From Zelonia costaricensis (lineage: Eukaryota > Euglenozoa > Kinetoplastea > Trypanosomatida > Trypanosomatidae), in the NCBI GenBank assembly GCA_030849075.1, contig JASAOO010003505.1:18604-82603 (forward strand): a stretch of 64,000 nt of DNA. The letters run 5' to 3'. The notes under the pieces are model-generated. The model ran no database searches, was not told the origin of the DNA, and worked only from the letters and a program-made list of their open reading frames with translations. Shown in pieces: positions 9,701 through 19,110 of the stretch. Numbering within the stretch: position 1 is the first letter of the stretch; every line of letters begins with the position of its first letter. The translations under genes were made by a program, and so were the position numbers.

Positions 9701-11618
9701 GCGGCCGCTCGCCGTGGCGTACGGCAACTGCAACGAGTACATCACCCTCAGCTTCGACTGCCAGCTCGGCTCGCGCGAGTTTGTCGTCGTCATGGATGTC
9801 CAGGACCGGCACCACCGCTTCGACGGTGAGGGCGACTTCCCCTACACGGTCACCCTCTTCACCAGCCTGGACCCGCTGCTGGAGCGCAACCCGAACAGGA
9901 TCCCGATGAGCGCCACGCACGCGCAGCACGCCACGCTGGAGCAGGCGAAGCTCGTCGCCGTTGGTGGCGGCTTCTCCAAGAAGGAGGTCATCGCGGCCGA
10001 CCTCAACGTGATGCAGCTGGTCGAAGAGGAGGCACAGCGCAGGCCGCCTAACGAGACGGTGGCGATGCATCTCATCCCACAGCACCCGAACGTCCACTCG
10101 ACCACCGTGCAGGGGCTGTGGAAGATGCCCGAGTCGGAGGAGCCGACAGCGCTGCTGTACCACGACGGCAACTGCGAGAAGCTCTACACGGGCACGCAGT
10201 TCTACTTCCGCCTCGACGCCCCCGAGAACCTCTCGCTGCGGCTCTGCCCGTCACGCCGCAACGGAAGGTCGCTGTCCCAGGTGGGCATGCGGCTGCTCCT
10301 CGTGCGGCGACCCGTGCGGGACGCGGATTGGCTCGATGCCGCCGCCGCGGGCCCCGCGGGGGCGTCGTCAAAGGGTGCCAGGACGGCGGCGGGGGCGAAG
10401 AAGGAGGTGCGGCGCTACGTACCCAAGACGGTGACAGGCGACGTCGTGGGCGACAGCGACATCGTCTTCACCACGGCGTGGTCGCGCGAGGGCGCCGTTA
10501 TTGACAGCGTCTCACCACACACGCTGCTGCGGGACGCGACGGGCGACCTGGTGAAGCACCCGCGCCGCCTGCGTCAGCTGTACCACACCTCCTTCAACGT
10601 GGCGCTCTCCGAGCGGAACAACCGGGAGCGCTCCCGCATGGACTTCTTCCTGATCACGCACCCCAACCCGAACGACCAGATGCGGTCCGTCGTGCTGCAG
10701 GCCTTCGCAGATGGTCACGTCACCTCGCCGCACGCGTGCAACATCGGCATCAAAGGCAACCTGATCGCCCACGACACGGAGGTCCGCTCCGTCCTCACAA
10801 CACCCCACTTCAGCTACGAGGTGCAGGGCGAGCTGGGCAGCTCCGTGCCCTACGAAGACGTCGGCGCGCACCGCTCGCTGACCGTGCCGGCCCCGTACCG
10901 CGAGCTGTACATCGATGTCGACCTGCAGAACACCGCGCCGCCACATGCCACCTCTTTTGCGCGGGGCTCACCCGCAGAGTACGCGCTGCTGCGCCTGCGT
11001 GCCGTCGTGCGCGCCGCCTTCGCCACCGACCCGGCGCAGCGGCTGCGGCTGCTGCGTGCGACGTACTTCACCATGACGTACGTCCGCCGCCACGTCAGGA
11101 ACGAGAGCCACGGCGCCTTCCTCATGGGACTCGCCTCGTCGATCGAGTTGTGGGTGCAGTGGCACCACAGCTACCGCTCACCAGGGCTGGAGGCGCCCGC
11201 GCTCGCGCTGCCCGCCCTGCCGCCCGGCGACTACGTGGTCATCCCGTGCTTCCGCTCTTCCCCGGCGCCCACCACCGCCGCGCAGTCCGCCAACGCACCG
11301 CCGGGCAGCGCGGAAAGCTCGCTCGTGACGGCGTTCGACGTAGCCCTCGACACGGCCGAGCGGCCTATCGCACTCATCCCCACGCGGGGGCCGGCGCAGC
11401 GGGTGTCGATGCACACAGAGACGGGCGTCCCAAGCACCGTGCGTGCCTTCCCAGACCCCAGGGTCCGGTGCGGTGGGCTGGCCGGTCTTCTTGGGCGGCA
11501 GCCCGCAAGCGCCGCGCCGGCACCCCAGCCGCCGGCAGCGCGCGGTGCCGCGGCGCCCCACCGGCGGCGGGTCGCCGCGCCGCAGGTCGCGCCGCCAGGC
11601 GACGGCAGTCCCGAGTGA
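6714..11618 (+). CDS. Calpain-7/PalB-like protein, catalytic triad apparently lost
   Basis: A 1634-residue protein. The open frame continues 450 bases upstream but the first in-frame ATG is at 6714. Residues about 585-870 match the calpain-7 (PalB-type) peptidase core: 'AIIFPQ' at 610-615, a 'VDDRVPV' strand near 645, 'GWIPELIRF' near 705, and the 'SWNPF' signature at 856-860. A C2-like/calpain domain III resembling region follows (about 996-1053) and probably repeats toward the C-terminus. Active calpains need Cys, His and Asn. The Cys region reads 'TGMHASV' (586-592) with no Cys, the His region reads 'PIVYPVVDM' (773-781) with no His, and the Asn motif is replaced by 'LRDTTRD'. It is therefore probably non-proteolytic, as are many kinetoplastid calpain-like proteins, and may act as a scaffold. 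The N-terminus (1-330) is low-complexity Pro/Ala/Ser-rich. It could also be compared with androglobin-type calpains. Confidence 0.8.
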   Translation: MPSTRTAAPVRTTLPPLQPTHVTRPPRASSAAKPADAPPESHRDNAAPQPQQLDAAQAQPPQQSLPREGGAKSRHRVLQSTDSVGGPSVSATPVSSSHFVDLGNGVYSAGGLRALRFGPGIGAPRSPSQHTPPSGEDDAPSPASPTGGNDAADPDDAWGDAFAGLDDEPDAGGGAARTRPKESVQDYVRRVLQEQSESGLRPRGKSRKTATSILVRSSALRLHRHARLPNDAGGPTPDSPCGLHDPLSVNHTDFWRRTMSKRETDADLRCFSALVLVLAYYDEDSKGLDDSLDVTTPDTSVRRQRKRVAQVVADPTEKELARTRSKNSIIAVPRRVSMASSSVDDLYTKLEVCYRSASVEKAYLDTLFMKDVLLGLRPPRLREVKKDDALGETLSVPSDGGDPLNGQAAQKTPPRPRRRRRRRSKRASGVDEPSYFDVMLERLRMKSTPAFWHHNAVTMPTLRFLQRRGVISLGRCAYVLHLWDDDERGYLATGVFDRRAGFPKHFKDSCTYAIYGEEMGRDWGSHYGELVLARQHLAPGARIHFPEEGKLMRGSTVVRLARVLNIFDGRRSGIPTTPGEKDYRRTGMHASVQALAHYTTLFPDWSSMRAIIFPQDSAGRPVVNPVGGMYCISLVVNGATRLVKVDDRVPVEPETGVHRCLTSSECELYPTLLEKALLKANGCGVNLALMESAAVLFQLCGWIPELIRFRHRNGLEEPSVDGLMRPSEMWSVLMEGYNFGRLIMTVTALWPRGQPPFTPEEKQAQTTSRFVTPIVYPVVDMVAQALNSESDPFIRAIFLRDTTRDAATRLFKPPLETSLSADQQRALGYTSAHREAGIFCVTWEEAIAHFDHCSISWNPFVYWGIPNSGGEPEDCTRLSYHGVYRMRDAGQPLVWQPQFHIITNTVESCTHMFFVFSPHTGDQPPLPLNMNTLDRAAVDELSGGGAGVRLRAYEVTTMPSMTQCKTRDCYGRKMGCSLCDCHGRRLVSTTDGPRTLRPLAVAYGNCNEYITLSFDCQLGSREFVVVMDVQDRHHRFDGEGDFPYTVTLFTSLDPLLERNPNRIPMSATHAQHATLEQAKLVAVGGGFSKKEVIAADLNVMQLVEEEAQRRPPNETVAMHLIPQHPNVHSTTVQGLWKMPESEEPTALLYHDGNCEKLYTGTQFYFRLDAPENLSLRLCPSRRNGRSLSQVGMRLLLVRRPVRDADWLDAAAAGPAGASSKGARTAAGAKKEVRRYVPKTVTGDVVGDSDIVFTTAWSREGAVIDSVSPHTLLRDATGDLVKHPRRLRQLYHTSFNVALSERNNRERSRMDFFLITHPNPNDQMRSVVLQAFADGHVTSPHACNIGIKGNLIAHDTEVRSVLTTPHFSYEVQGELGSSVPYEDVGAHRSLTVPAPYRELYIDVDLQNTAPPHATSFARGSPAEYALLRLRAVVRAAFATDPAQRLRLLRATYFTMTYVRRHVRNESHGAFLMGLASSIELWVQWHHSYRSPGLEAPALALPALPPGDYVVIPCFRSSPAPTTAAQSANAPPGSAESSLVTAFDVALDTAERPIALIPTRGPAQRVSMHTETGVPSTVRAFPDPRVRCGGLAGLLGRQPASAAPAPQPPAARGAAAPHRRRVAAPQVAPPGDGSPE

Positions 11619-12914
11619 CCGCACGAGAGGCACGCAAATGCAGTCAGCTTTGTGCGGCCCCGTCGCTGGCGCCTCCTTCTTTCTCATTGTGTTATACGTG
11701 GTGGTGTGCACCGGCGCGCTGTGGCCGTCCCGCCCCTCCACGGGCACACACGCAGGAGCACACGTGCAGCCTTCCCCCCTCCCCCAATCAACCAAACCAC
11801 CCACACACACACACTCACGCATGCTGTGTCCTTTACCTTGTCCAGCACTCAAGTGGAACGCAGGGTTCTTTGTGTGTGTTTATGTTTGTGTGTGTGTCCT
11901 CCCACCCCCACCCTCTCTCGTCCTTCCCCACCCACGCTCCCTGTCCTTCGATCTTCACTGCCGTCCCTTCACTTGCGGGTTCTCCCTCCCCCCCCACTCC
12001 ACTCCACTTCGCCCTCCCTTCGCAGGCACGCGCTGGTGCGCATGTGCACGCAGCACGTATTGCGCTCGCCTTACCCACGCTGCATCTGTTCTTGTCAACC
12101 GCAGCACGTGCACGCATCCCTGCCCCCTTCTCCTCTCTCGCGGTCACAAATCCACGCTTCTCTTCACTTCCCTTTTCCTTTCTCCTCTTGACCTCCGTGT
12201 GTGCGTGTGTGTGTGTGTACGTGTGTGTGTGTGTGTGTACGTGTGCGTGTATGTGTGTGTGCCTCCGTCGGCGCCCTTGTATACGCGAAAAACAAGATCA
12301 GCGCAGCAGCTACAACAGAACCAGTACAAGCCGAGTAAACACAAGTGTGCAGTTCCACGTCCGCCGCGACGAGAAGAAGGCGAGCGTGCCCGCGTTTCCC
12401 GCCCACGCACGCCTTCTTTGCCAGCCCCCACCCGCGCCTCCAACTACACACACACACACGTCCGCCTGCACTGCAGCGGTCAGCGGCCTTCTCGCGCTAA
12501 TCGAGGCTGCGATGGGACGCGGGACGTGTGTGTGCGTCTCTGTGCCCCCCCCCCCCACCCACGCGTGTCTTTTCCGTGTCGCACGTGTGGCCAACCCCTT
12601 GACCGCCCCACCACGCTGCGGAGCCCGTCCTTTCCCCCTCCCCTCCTCCCCTTTCCCTCCACATGTGACGTGACACCTCGACCCACTCTCCTCCCCATCC
12701 TCGCCCGCTCTCTGAATCTTTCTCACGCACGCACACCTGCAGCAGCGCATCCCCACTCCCTTTCGCCGTCAACGCCTCCCTCTTCACATACACACACGCG
12801 TACCTGCGCACTAGCGGAGAGAGAGAGAGGCCGCCTTTGTGCATCTCCTGCTCCGCCGCTCGTCGACTCCATCGTCAGCGTCGCATCTCCCGCACCGCCT
12901 CGCGCAGCAGACAA
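11619..12914 (+). other. Intergenic spacer, calpain-like gene to MON1
   Basis: No supported gene. It contains CA/TG microsatellites (strongest at 12197-12261), C/T-rich tracts near 11900-12010 and 12600-12720, and a short purine-richer island near 12285-12385. The polypyrimidine tract ending in CTGCAG near 12742 is a plausible acceptor region for MON1. Confidence 0.55.
12197..12261 (+). repeat. (TG)n microsatellite with ACG/CG interruptions
   Basis: A 65-base TG repeat with periodic 'TACG' and 'TGCG' interruptions in the MON1 upstream spacer. Confidence 0.95.
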
Positions 12915-14903
12915 ATGACTTCGAGCGGCGCGCCGGAGCCGGCGGTGGCAGCGGCGGTGCACCCTACCGCTGCCGCCCGGTCAGACCCCATGGATGTTCT
13001 CTGGCAGTACGACCACCACGTCCTCGTCTTCACACGCGCTGGCAAGCCCGTCTTCTCACAGCACGGCGGGGAGGAGCAGCTCAGCCCGCTCTGCGCCCTC
13101 CTCCAGGTCCTTCTCCACATGCAAGACGACGTAGGGGCCGCACGCGGTGGCAGCCCGGGCCCGTCCCCGCCGTCAGCGCCCGATGCGGTGCGGCAGGTGG
13201 TCTTCTACCGCTCCCTCCCCACCCACGGCGAGGACGACGCGCCGGTGCAGGCGCTGACGCTCTTCTTTCTCGTGCAGCAAGAGCTGATGTACGTCATGGC
13301 CATCCGCAGCGTCGCGCCGTCACCCGAAGGCGGCGAGGCGGCCGCATGCGGCGCTGAGGTTCACTGCACCCCGCCCCCGGTAGCCGGCTACTGCATGGCG
13401 CAGCTGCGTCACGTCCACCACTGCCTCCTCCTCGTGCTTCCCACGGTCAACACGCTGCTGGCCGGGACGCCAGGGCTTGACGTCATGGCCACCTACACCT
13501 CTGCCGACCGCGCCGCGCTGCGCGAGTTGATCGAGTCCTACGACGCGGAGCTGACCTACGCGGCAGCCGCCGTGGCAACGCTCAGCCTCAGCGTCGAGAA
13601 GCGGCGAGTAGTGGAGGAGGCGCTCCTGCGCTGCTACCGCGCGTGCGTCGACGCTGCAGTGGGGCCGCCGGCGCACCAGCTCTTCAGCTTCCTGTACTTC
13701 AAGAGCCACCTCGTGGCTGCTGTGGGGCCGCCGGAGTCGTACACGACATCCGCGAGCGTACCACCCGCGCTGGGACCGGACAGTGCGCGCTGCGGCAGCC
13801 TTCACGTTGACGACGCGCTGCTGCTGTACCGCTACGCCCGCTCGCTGACACGGCGGCAGGTGGGGGAGGCGTGGGTGCCCGTATGCCTGCCGCGCTTCAA
13901 CAGCAGCGGCTACCTGTGGTGCTACGCCGTCAACCTCACTCGCCACGCCCGTGAGCTGCGCCAGCAGCAGCACCTCGCCGCCTGGCCGCGTGTCTGGGAG
14001 GAGGGCACGGAGCAGGACGTACTCCTGCTGCACGTGTCGGCCGCTCAAGACGACTTCGCCGCCCTCTCCCGCTGCACCCGCCGCTTTGCGCAGCTGCTCT
14101 ACGCCCCCGCTGTGGGCGACAACTTCTATTTCCGCCTCGAGGAAGAGCTCCACTGCCGCGCGCCGGCCCCGCTGTCGGAGCTGCTGTCGCTGTCGCACGT
14201 GTCCCGGGCGATGTCGGGCCGCACCGGCGGGGTGCCGCTGTGGTACGGCCTCGTGCTGGAGAAGTGCCGGCCCGACTTTCTCGCGGCGGCGGGTGGCGAG
14301 GAGCTGCGGGCGGCAAGCGCCGTCGCCGCCGCAGCGCAGCGGGCCCTCGCGTGCGACTCGGCCAGTGTGCGCCAACTCTTGGAGAGCCAACCGTCCCCGC
14401 TGCTGGGCCTCACCACGGCAGCGGGCATGCGGGAGTTCCGTTTGCGCACGCTGTGGTGCCAGGAGCAGCTGCGCGCCAGCCCCGTGCCGCCCTCCGCCCC
14501 AGCCATGCTCTTTGTGCGCGAGACCGGCGGTGTGGGCGTGGCGGTGGTCCACCCCACGCCGTGCACGCTCGCCACCCTCGCCCAGCACTACTTTGCCACG
14601 CACAACCCCTTCGCGATGCCACGCGGTGGCGTGGACGGGGCGGCAGCCGGCGACGACGAGGACGGCGGCAGCACGAGCGGCGCAAACTCGCTAGCCACCA
14701 CACGGCACGGGGTGCCGCTGCACGCTTGGGTGGGGGCGGTGCGCGACTTGGGCGTCGTGGAGCTCACCGCGGTGTTCGCCGCCGGCACGCCAGAGGCGGC
14801 GGCGTGGTACTGGGTGGGCCACCTGCTGTTCATGGCGGTGCAGCGCCGCAGCCGCTTCGTGCTGCGTCAGCTCATTGGCGCGGCCTCGCCTGGAGCACCG
14901 TAG
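12915..14903 (+). CDS. MON1: Vacuolar fusion protein MON1 (Rab7 GEF subunit)
   Basis: A 662-residue protein. In the known family MON1 pairs with CCZ1 to activate Rab7 on late endosomes and autophagosomes. The N-terminal longin-type strand-turn-strand is clear from residue 26: 'WQYDHHVLVFTRAGKPVFS' then an acidic pair and a hydrophobic helix 'LCALLQVLLHMQ', the classic MON1 start. A second region with 'FLVQQELMYVMAI' (about 117-129) and the later longin-like blocks, including 'GYLWCYAV' and 'DNFYFRLEEEL', support full length. The first in-frame ATG is at 12915; a second at 12990 (just before the conserved block) is a possible alternative start. Length is slightly above the animal proteins because of Ala/Gly-rich loops. 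CCZ1 is not in this window. Confidence 0.85.
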   Translation: MTSSGAPEPAVAAAVHPTAAARSDPMDVLWQYDHHVLVFTRAGKPVFSQHGGEEQLSPLCALLQVLLHMQDDVGAARGGSPGPSPPSAPDAVRQVVFYRSLPTHGEDDAPVQALTLFFLVQQELMYVMAIRSVAPSPEGGEAAACGAEVHCTPPPVAGYCMAQLRHVHHCLLLVLPTVNTLLAGTPGLDVMATYTSADRAALRELIESYDAELTYAAAAVATLSLSVEKRRVVEEALLRCYRACVDAAVGPPAHQLFSFLYFKSHLVAAVGPPESYTTSASVPPALGPDSARCGSLHVDDALLLYRYARSLTRRQVGEAWVPVCLPRFNSSGYLWCYAVNLTRHARELRQQQHLAAWPRVWEEGTEQDVLLLHVSAAQDDFAALSRCTRRFAQLLYAPAVGDNFYFRLEEELHCRAPAPLSELLSLSHVSRAMSGRTGGVPLWYGLVLEKCRPDFLAAAGGEELRAASAVAAAAQRALACDSASVRQLLESQPSPLLGLTTAAGMREFRLRTLWCQEQLRASPVPPSAPAMLFVRETGGVGVAVVHPTPCTLATLAQHYFATHNPFAMPRGGVDGAAAGDDEDGGSTSGANSLATTRHGVPLHAWVGAVRDLGVVELTAVFAAGTPEAAAWYWVGHLLFMAVQRRSRFVLRQLIGAASPGAP

Positions 14904-15591
14904 ACGCTGCGCGCCAACGGCATCGCTCTTTTTTCTTTCCTTCTGAAGTCATCGCGCCCCCGTGCGGCTCCCGCACCCTAGAGCCGCCGTGCTCGCAGTC
15001 CAGCGAAGGCCCGTACCACGTCCTGTTGAACTCCCCTCCCCCCCTCCCTCCCTCCCTCCCCGAGGCTGATGTGCGCTGTGTAGAGCGCGCCCGCGAATCG
15101 CTGCGTCGGCGTTGCTGTCCCGTTGCTGCTGCTGCCACAGAAGAAGCCTCGTCGCCGCCTTGATGCTTACGCGGTCACGAGTTGCGGGAGCGTTTACGAT
15201 TCGGCACGACACGCACGCTTGCACAACGGAACAGCACCAAAGAGTAACGAGAAGGTGCCAACGGTGAACTCGGCACCCCTGCCGCCCTCGAACCGGGACG
15301 CACGCACACGCACACGCACACGCACACGGCGCATGTCTCCCCGCCACGGCACCCACGCCCGCCATCGTTACCTCATCGCCTCCTCTCTCTCCTCCACCCC
15401 TTCTCCCCCTCCTTCCCACCCCCGCCTCCTTCCCCACGACGCCCGTCACCGCAGTGCACACGTGCGTCTGCGCCTGCGCCCCCGCACCCGCACCATCGGC
15501 CGCCACACAAACAAAAACAGGGAAAACGAAAACGCCGGCCACAGAACAAAGCCAACGCGGCCCGTAATCTGTCACCGGTGCCGCTCGCACG
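14904..15591 (+). other. Intergenic spacer, MON1 to RRP9
   Basis: No supported gene. It holds a (CTCC)n tract near 15030-15060, a balanced-composition stretch around 15100-15290, a (CACACG)n repeat (15301-15327), and a strong C/T tract (15377-15435) before the candidate acceptor for RRP9. Confidence 0.55.
15453..15454 (+). other. Candidate spliced-leader acceptor AG for RRP9
   Basis: A long C/T tract (15377-15435) is followed by CACCGCAG, with AG at 15453-15454, 138 bases before the ATG. Inferred from position only. Confidence 0.45.
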
Positions 15592-17883
15592 ATGCTCTCG
15601 AAGAAGAAGGCGGCCAAGCGGGCCGCCATCAGCGCGACGGTGCGCAAGGAGCATCAAGCGCACGCCAAGCTCGGCCATCAGCAGCAGCAGTCGCTTACGC
15701 GCAAGAAGGGACAGGCGGCATCACCGTCGTCGTCGTCCGCGAGCGCCGGCGCTGCGGCACGCGGCTCCTCCCGCGAGGACGACTACTTTGTCAGCGACAG
15801 CCGCCGCCACGCCCGCCAGAATGCCGCGGATGCCGAGGTGGCTGGGAGCGGGTCGGGGAGCCGCGCCGACCTCATCCGCAGCCTTGGCGATCACATCAAC
15901 ACGCGTCTGCAGGAGGTCACCTTCGAAGACGACCTTGACGGGGACGTGTTCCATGAGCGGCGCGCGCAGCTGATGGAGGAGGCGCGGCTGGCGGCTGGCG
16001 TGAAGCAGCGCAACGTGTCGACCTCTGTGCGGCAGTACCTCGGCCCCGCCTCGGAGCTGCGGGACCTGCACTCGGTGCGCATTGCCCACAACTGCAACTC
16101 CATCACATGCGTCGCGGCCCTCGGTACGAGTCGCATAGTGTTTGGCGATAAGTCGGGCAAGGTGTACCTCGTCGACGTGTCCCTCTCCACGAATGGGACG
16201 GGCATGGCCGTCTCGGAGCGGGCCGAGGTGCTGCGGCGGCGCAAGGTGCTGCTGGAGCCGGCGCTACCGTCTGGCGTCGTGGCCATCGCCGTCAGCGACA
16301 CGAGCGCCAACCGGCCGACCACGCGGGACGTGTTTGAGAAAACGTCAGTGGACATGTCGTGCCCGTCCTACGTGGCCGCCGGCGCCGTGGACGGCTCCAT
16401 CAGCGTCTGGGAGACCCTGACGAAGACGCACAAGGGGCTGCTCTTTATGCACCGCAAGCCCATCACCGGGCTGCGCTTCCGCATGGACTCCTCGACCCTG
16501 TACTCGTGCTGCGCGGACGGCACGCTGCGGGTGTGGAACGTGCCGCAGATGATCGCCGTCGACAAGCTCTTTGGCCACGAGGGGCCCATCCACTATCTCG
16601 ACTCTCTGCGCAAGGAGACGGCCGCGACCGTTGGCGAGGACGGGACGATGCGCTTCTGGAAGATGGACGCGGCGACGCAGCAGGCGTACTCCTACGCCCC
16701 CGGCCCCGCCCAAGCAGGCGGCGCCGCGTCGCCGTCAGTCGTGATGGAGGCGGTGGCGATGCTGAACGAGGGCACCGTCGTGGCCGGCGCCATGGACGGC
16801 GCCATCGTCGTCTTCGACGTGAACCGCCGCAAGCCGCTCATCGTTGTGCCCGCCGCGCACGGCTACGGCTTCATCGGCGACGGAACCGGGCTCGAGAAGG
16901 CCGCGGCACAGCTGGCCGCCGAGGAGGACGCCGACCGCGACGCCACGGCCTCCCCGGCGTCCGCGTCCGCGTCGGCGGGTGCGGCGGCGGGGCCGCGGCG
17001 CAACGCGAACCCCATCACCGCCGTAGCTGCCGTTCCGTACGCAGATGTGGTTGCCACGGCGAGCTACGACGGCGTCGTGCGCGTGTGGCACGTCGCGGGC
17101 GTCGGCGCTGGCGCCACGGCCCCTGGGCGGCGCACGGAGGACGGCAGCAACGGCAACGACGATGGGGCGGGGCGGCGCGCGGAGCCGCAGCTCGTACTGG
17201 TTGCCGCGCTGCCTGTGCCGGCCATCGTGAACGCGCTCCGCTTCTCCGACAGCGGGGATGTGCTGTACGTCGCCATGGCGAAGGAGCCGCGGTGCGGCCG
17301 CTGGGTGGTGCAGTCGAGCGCCCGCAACGGCGTCCTGGTGGTGCCGCTGACGGAGGCGGGCCGCAAGGCCCTGCAGGGCATGGGCGGCGAGGTGGAGCAC
17401 ATCCCCGCGCAGCTCTTCGGCATCCGCGACTACGCCAGCGACGGCGGCGACAGCGCGGAGGCGGCGGATGCGGCCGAGGAGCCGGACGCGGACGCCACGC
17501 TGGACGCGGACGAGGAGGCACCCGTTGAGGACGGCGAGGCAGCCGATGACGTGGCGGACATGTTCGATGTCGGCCCGGACGGCATGATGCGCTTCAAGAA
17601 GAACGCACCGCTGGCCCGTGCCGCGGCGGCGGCGGCGGGCGGCAAGAAGGCAAAGAAGGGGAAGCGGAGCGGCATGCCCAAGGTGCTGCGGCAGAGCGCG
17701 GAGCTGACCAGCCCAGCCGCGGCCGACTCGGGCAGCGGCCTGAGCAAGGCGGCGACGAAGGCCACGAAGCCGCTCTCCTCCAAGAAGTCGAAGGTCGAAG
17801 GGGCCGGCAAGAAGCGCTCCAAGGCCGCCGACGCCGCGTCGCCGGCAATCAAGAAGAAGGCGCTGAAGCGGGCCAAGGCGTGA
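15592..17883 (+). CDS. RRP9: U3 snoRNP-associated WD40 protein RRP9 (U3-55K)
   Basis: A 763-residue protein. In other eukaryotes RRP9 binds the B/C motif of U3 snoRNA and acts in early 18S rRNA processing in the nucleolus. The region before the propeller has the family's charged helix ('RRAQLMEEARLAAG', about 123-136) followed by 'VRQYLG'. WD40 repeats run from about 165 to 590; the best are 286-318 (ending 'ADGTLRVWNV') and 327-358 ('FGHEGPIHYLDSL' ending 'EDGTMRFWKM'), which match RRP9 in order and wording. The N-terminus (1-60) and C-terminus (675-763) are Lys/Ala-rich and look like nucleolar localisation tails. Low-complexity insertions sit inside blades (about 440-475 and 505-530). A generic WD40 protein is the only real alternative. 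Confidence 0.85.
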   Translation: MLSKKKAAKRAAISATVRKEHQAHAKLGHQQQQSLTRKKGQAASPSSSSASAGAAARGSSREDDYFVSDSRRHARQNAADAEVAGSGSGSRADLIRSLGDHINTRLQEVTFEDDLDGDVFHERRAQLMEEARLAAGVKQRNVSTSVRQYLGPASELRDLHSVRIAHNCNSITCVAALGTSRIVFGDKSGKVYLVDVSLSTNGTGMAVSERAEVLRRRKVLLEPALPSGVVAIAVSDTSANRPTTRDVFEKTSVDMSCPSYVAAGAVDGSISVWETLTKTHKGLLFMHRKPITGLRFRMDSSTLYSCCADGTLRVWNVPQMIAVDKLFGHEGPIHYLDSLRKETAATVGEDGTMRFWKMDAATQQAYSYAPGPAQAGGAASPSVVMEAVAMLNEGTVVAGAMDGAIVVFDVNRRKPLIVVPAAHGYGFIGDGTGLEKAAAQLAAEEDADRDATASPASASASAGAAAGPRRNANPITAVAAVPYADVVATASYDGVVRVWHVAGVGAGATAPGRRTEDGSNGNDDGAGRRAEPQLVLVAALPVPAIVNALRFSDSGDVLYVAMAKEPRCGRWVVQSSARNGVLVVPLTEAGRKALQGMGGEVEHIPAQLFGIRDYASDGGDSAEAADAAEEPDADATLDADEEAPVEDGEAADDVADMFDVGPDGMMRFKKNAPLARAAAAAAGGKKAKKGKRSGMPKVLRQSAELTSPAAADSGSGLSKAATKATKPLSSKKSKVEGAGKKRSKAADAASPAIKKKALKRAKA

Positions 17884-19110
17884 GAGCGCGCACCAGCGCC
17901 CCTTCCGCTCGCCTTCTCGCGTGGTCTCCGGTCGACTTGCCCTCTGCTCCCTTCCCTCCCTCCCCCCCCTGCTTTGCGTCGGGGCAGCTCCGCATGTTCG
18001 CGTGTGGGTGATGGCTTGTGCAGGCGTGTGTGAGGAAGGGGGGGAAGGGGAGCGAGTTCTCCGCCTACCCTTGCCGTCGTGCATGCGCATATGTGTGTAT
18101 GCGTCTCTGATTTACCTCGGCGGTTTGGCGTTGGCCGTGTAATGCTACGAATAAACCATGTGGTACTTCTCCCTTCTTTGTTTTCCCTTCTCTGTGTGTG
18201 CGTGTGTGTGTGTGTGTGTGGTGCCGTTTAAAGAAGGTGCACAGCGTGGCATGGGGGTGGGGGATGGATGGATGGAGGGAGAGAGGAGGGCCTGTGCCTT
18301 TTTGGAAGGTCCGCTGCGGCGACAAGGGCCACCGGTACTGAAATCCTTTCCCCCCCCCCTCCCTAACCTCGCCACAACCTTCGCCAGCAGCAGTGCAGCA
18401 CGGAGACGCCACTCACACCCGCGCACACTCACGTGAACGCGCAGCTCTGCGCGTTTGCATTGTTAAGGCGGTGCCGTCCGCCGGGCGCACCCGCGCCGCA
18501 CACGTCCGATCACCCCCGTCACGGCAACACCACGTAATGCAAAAAGAAGTACGACAACGAGGGACAGGGAGTGGCGGAGAGCGCCAACAACGGCGACTTG
18601 ACTTGGCGAGCAGGCCCCGCCTCCTTGGCGCTTCGTGCTGGCGAAGAGAAGTATGAGAGCTCCGCCATCGGGTTCTGCGACGCGGCTGCCGTGCATGAGG
18701 TGACCAAGAGCTTTGGCCAGGCTGCGGCTTCTCTCTGAGCCCTTCATCCATCAGCAGCGCACGCGGTCGTTTGTGTTATGGTCCCTCCCACGCGCTCGTG
18801 GGCGCAGCTGCCACAGCCGCGCAGCTTAAACACGCGCCGCGCTTCGCGCAAGCTCGCGAAACGCACCTGACAAGGGTGCGGCATATCACAGGACACCCCG
18901 TATGTGTGTGCGTGTGTGTGTGTGTGTCTGGGCGGGATGGGGAGCGCGACGTCGCACTTCACTTTCCCTCTCATTCTTTGCCACCGCTTCACATCCCTCA
19001 CCGCCCCCGCCCCCTCCCTTCCTTCCTTCCCACTCACATCGACTCCTCCACCCGAAGCCCCTCAAGTTCTCCTCTCCCTCCCCACTCCCTCCCCTCCCCT
19101 CCGCACGCTC
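17884..19110 (+). other. Intergenic spacer, RRP9 to pseudouridine synthase
   Basis: No supported gene. It contains TG microsatellites (18192-18220 and 18902-18928), a balanced, less pyrimidine-biased island at about 18430-18740 that is unlike the surrounding spacer, and a strong C/T tract (about 19000-19110) directly before the next ATG. Confidence 0.55.

Noticed and set aside
16735..18090. Long antisense frames such as this one and others opposite RRP9, PUS, RPC1 and COG6
   Set aside because: They mirror genuine genes, are Arg/Ala/His-rich without motifs, and arise from the high-GC third codon positions.
18937..19110. N-terminal extension of the pseudouridine synthase from ATG 18937
   Set aside because: It would begin beside a TG repeat and run through the polypyrimidine tract that should precede the trans-splice site; text is low-complexity.
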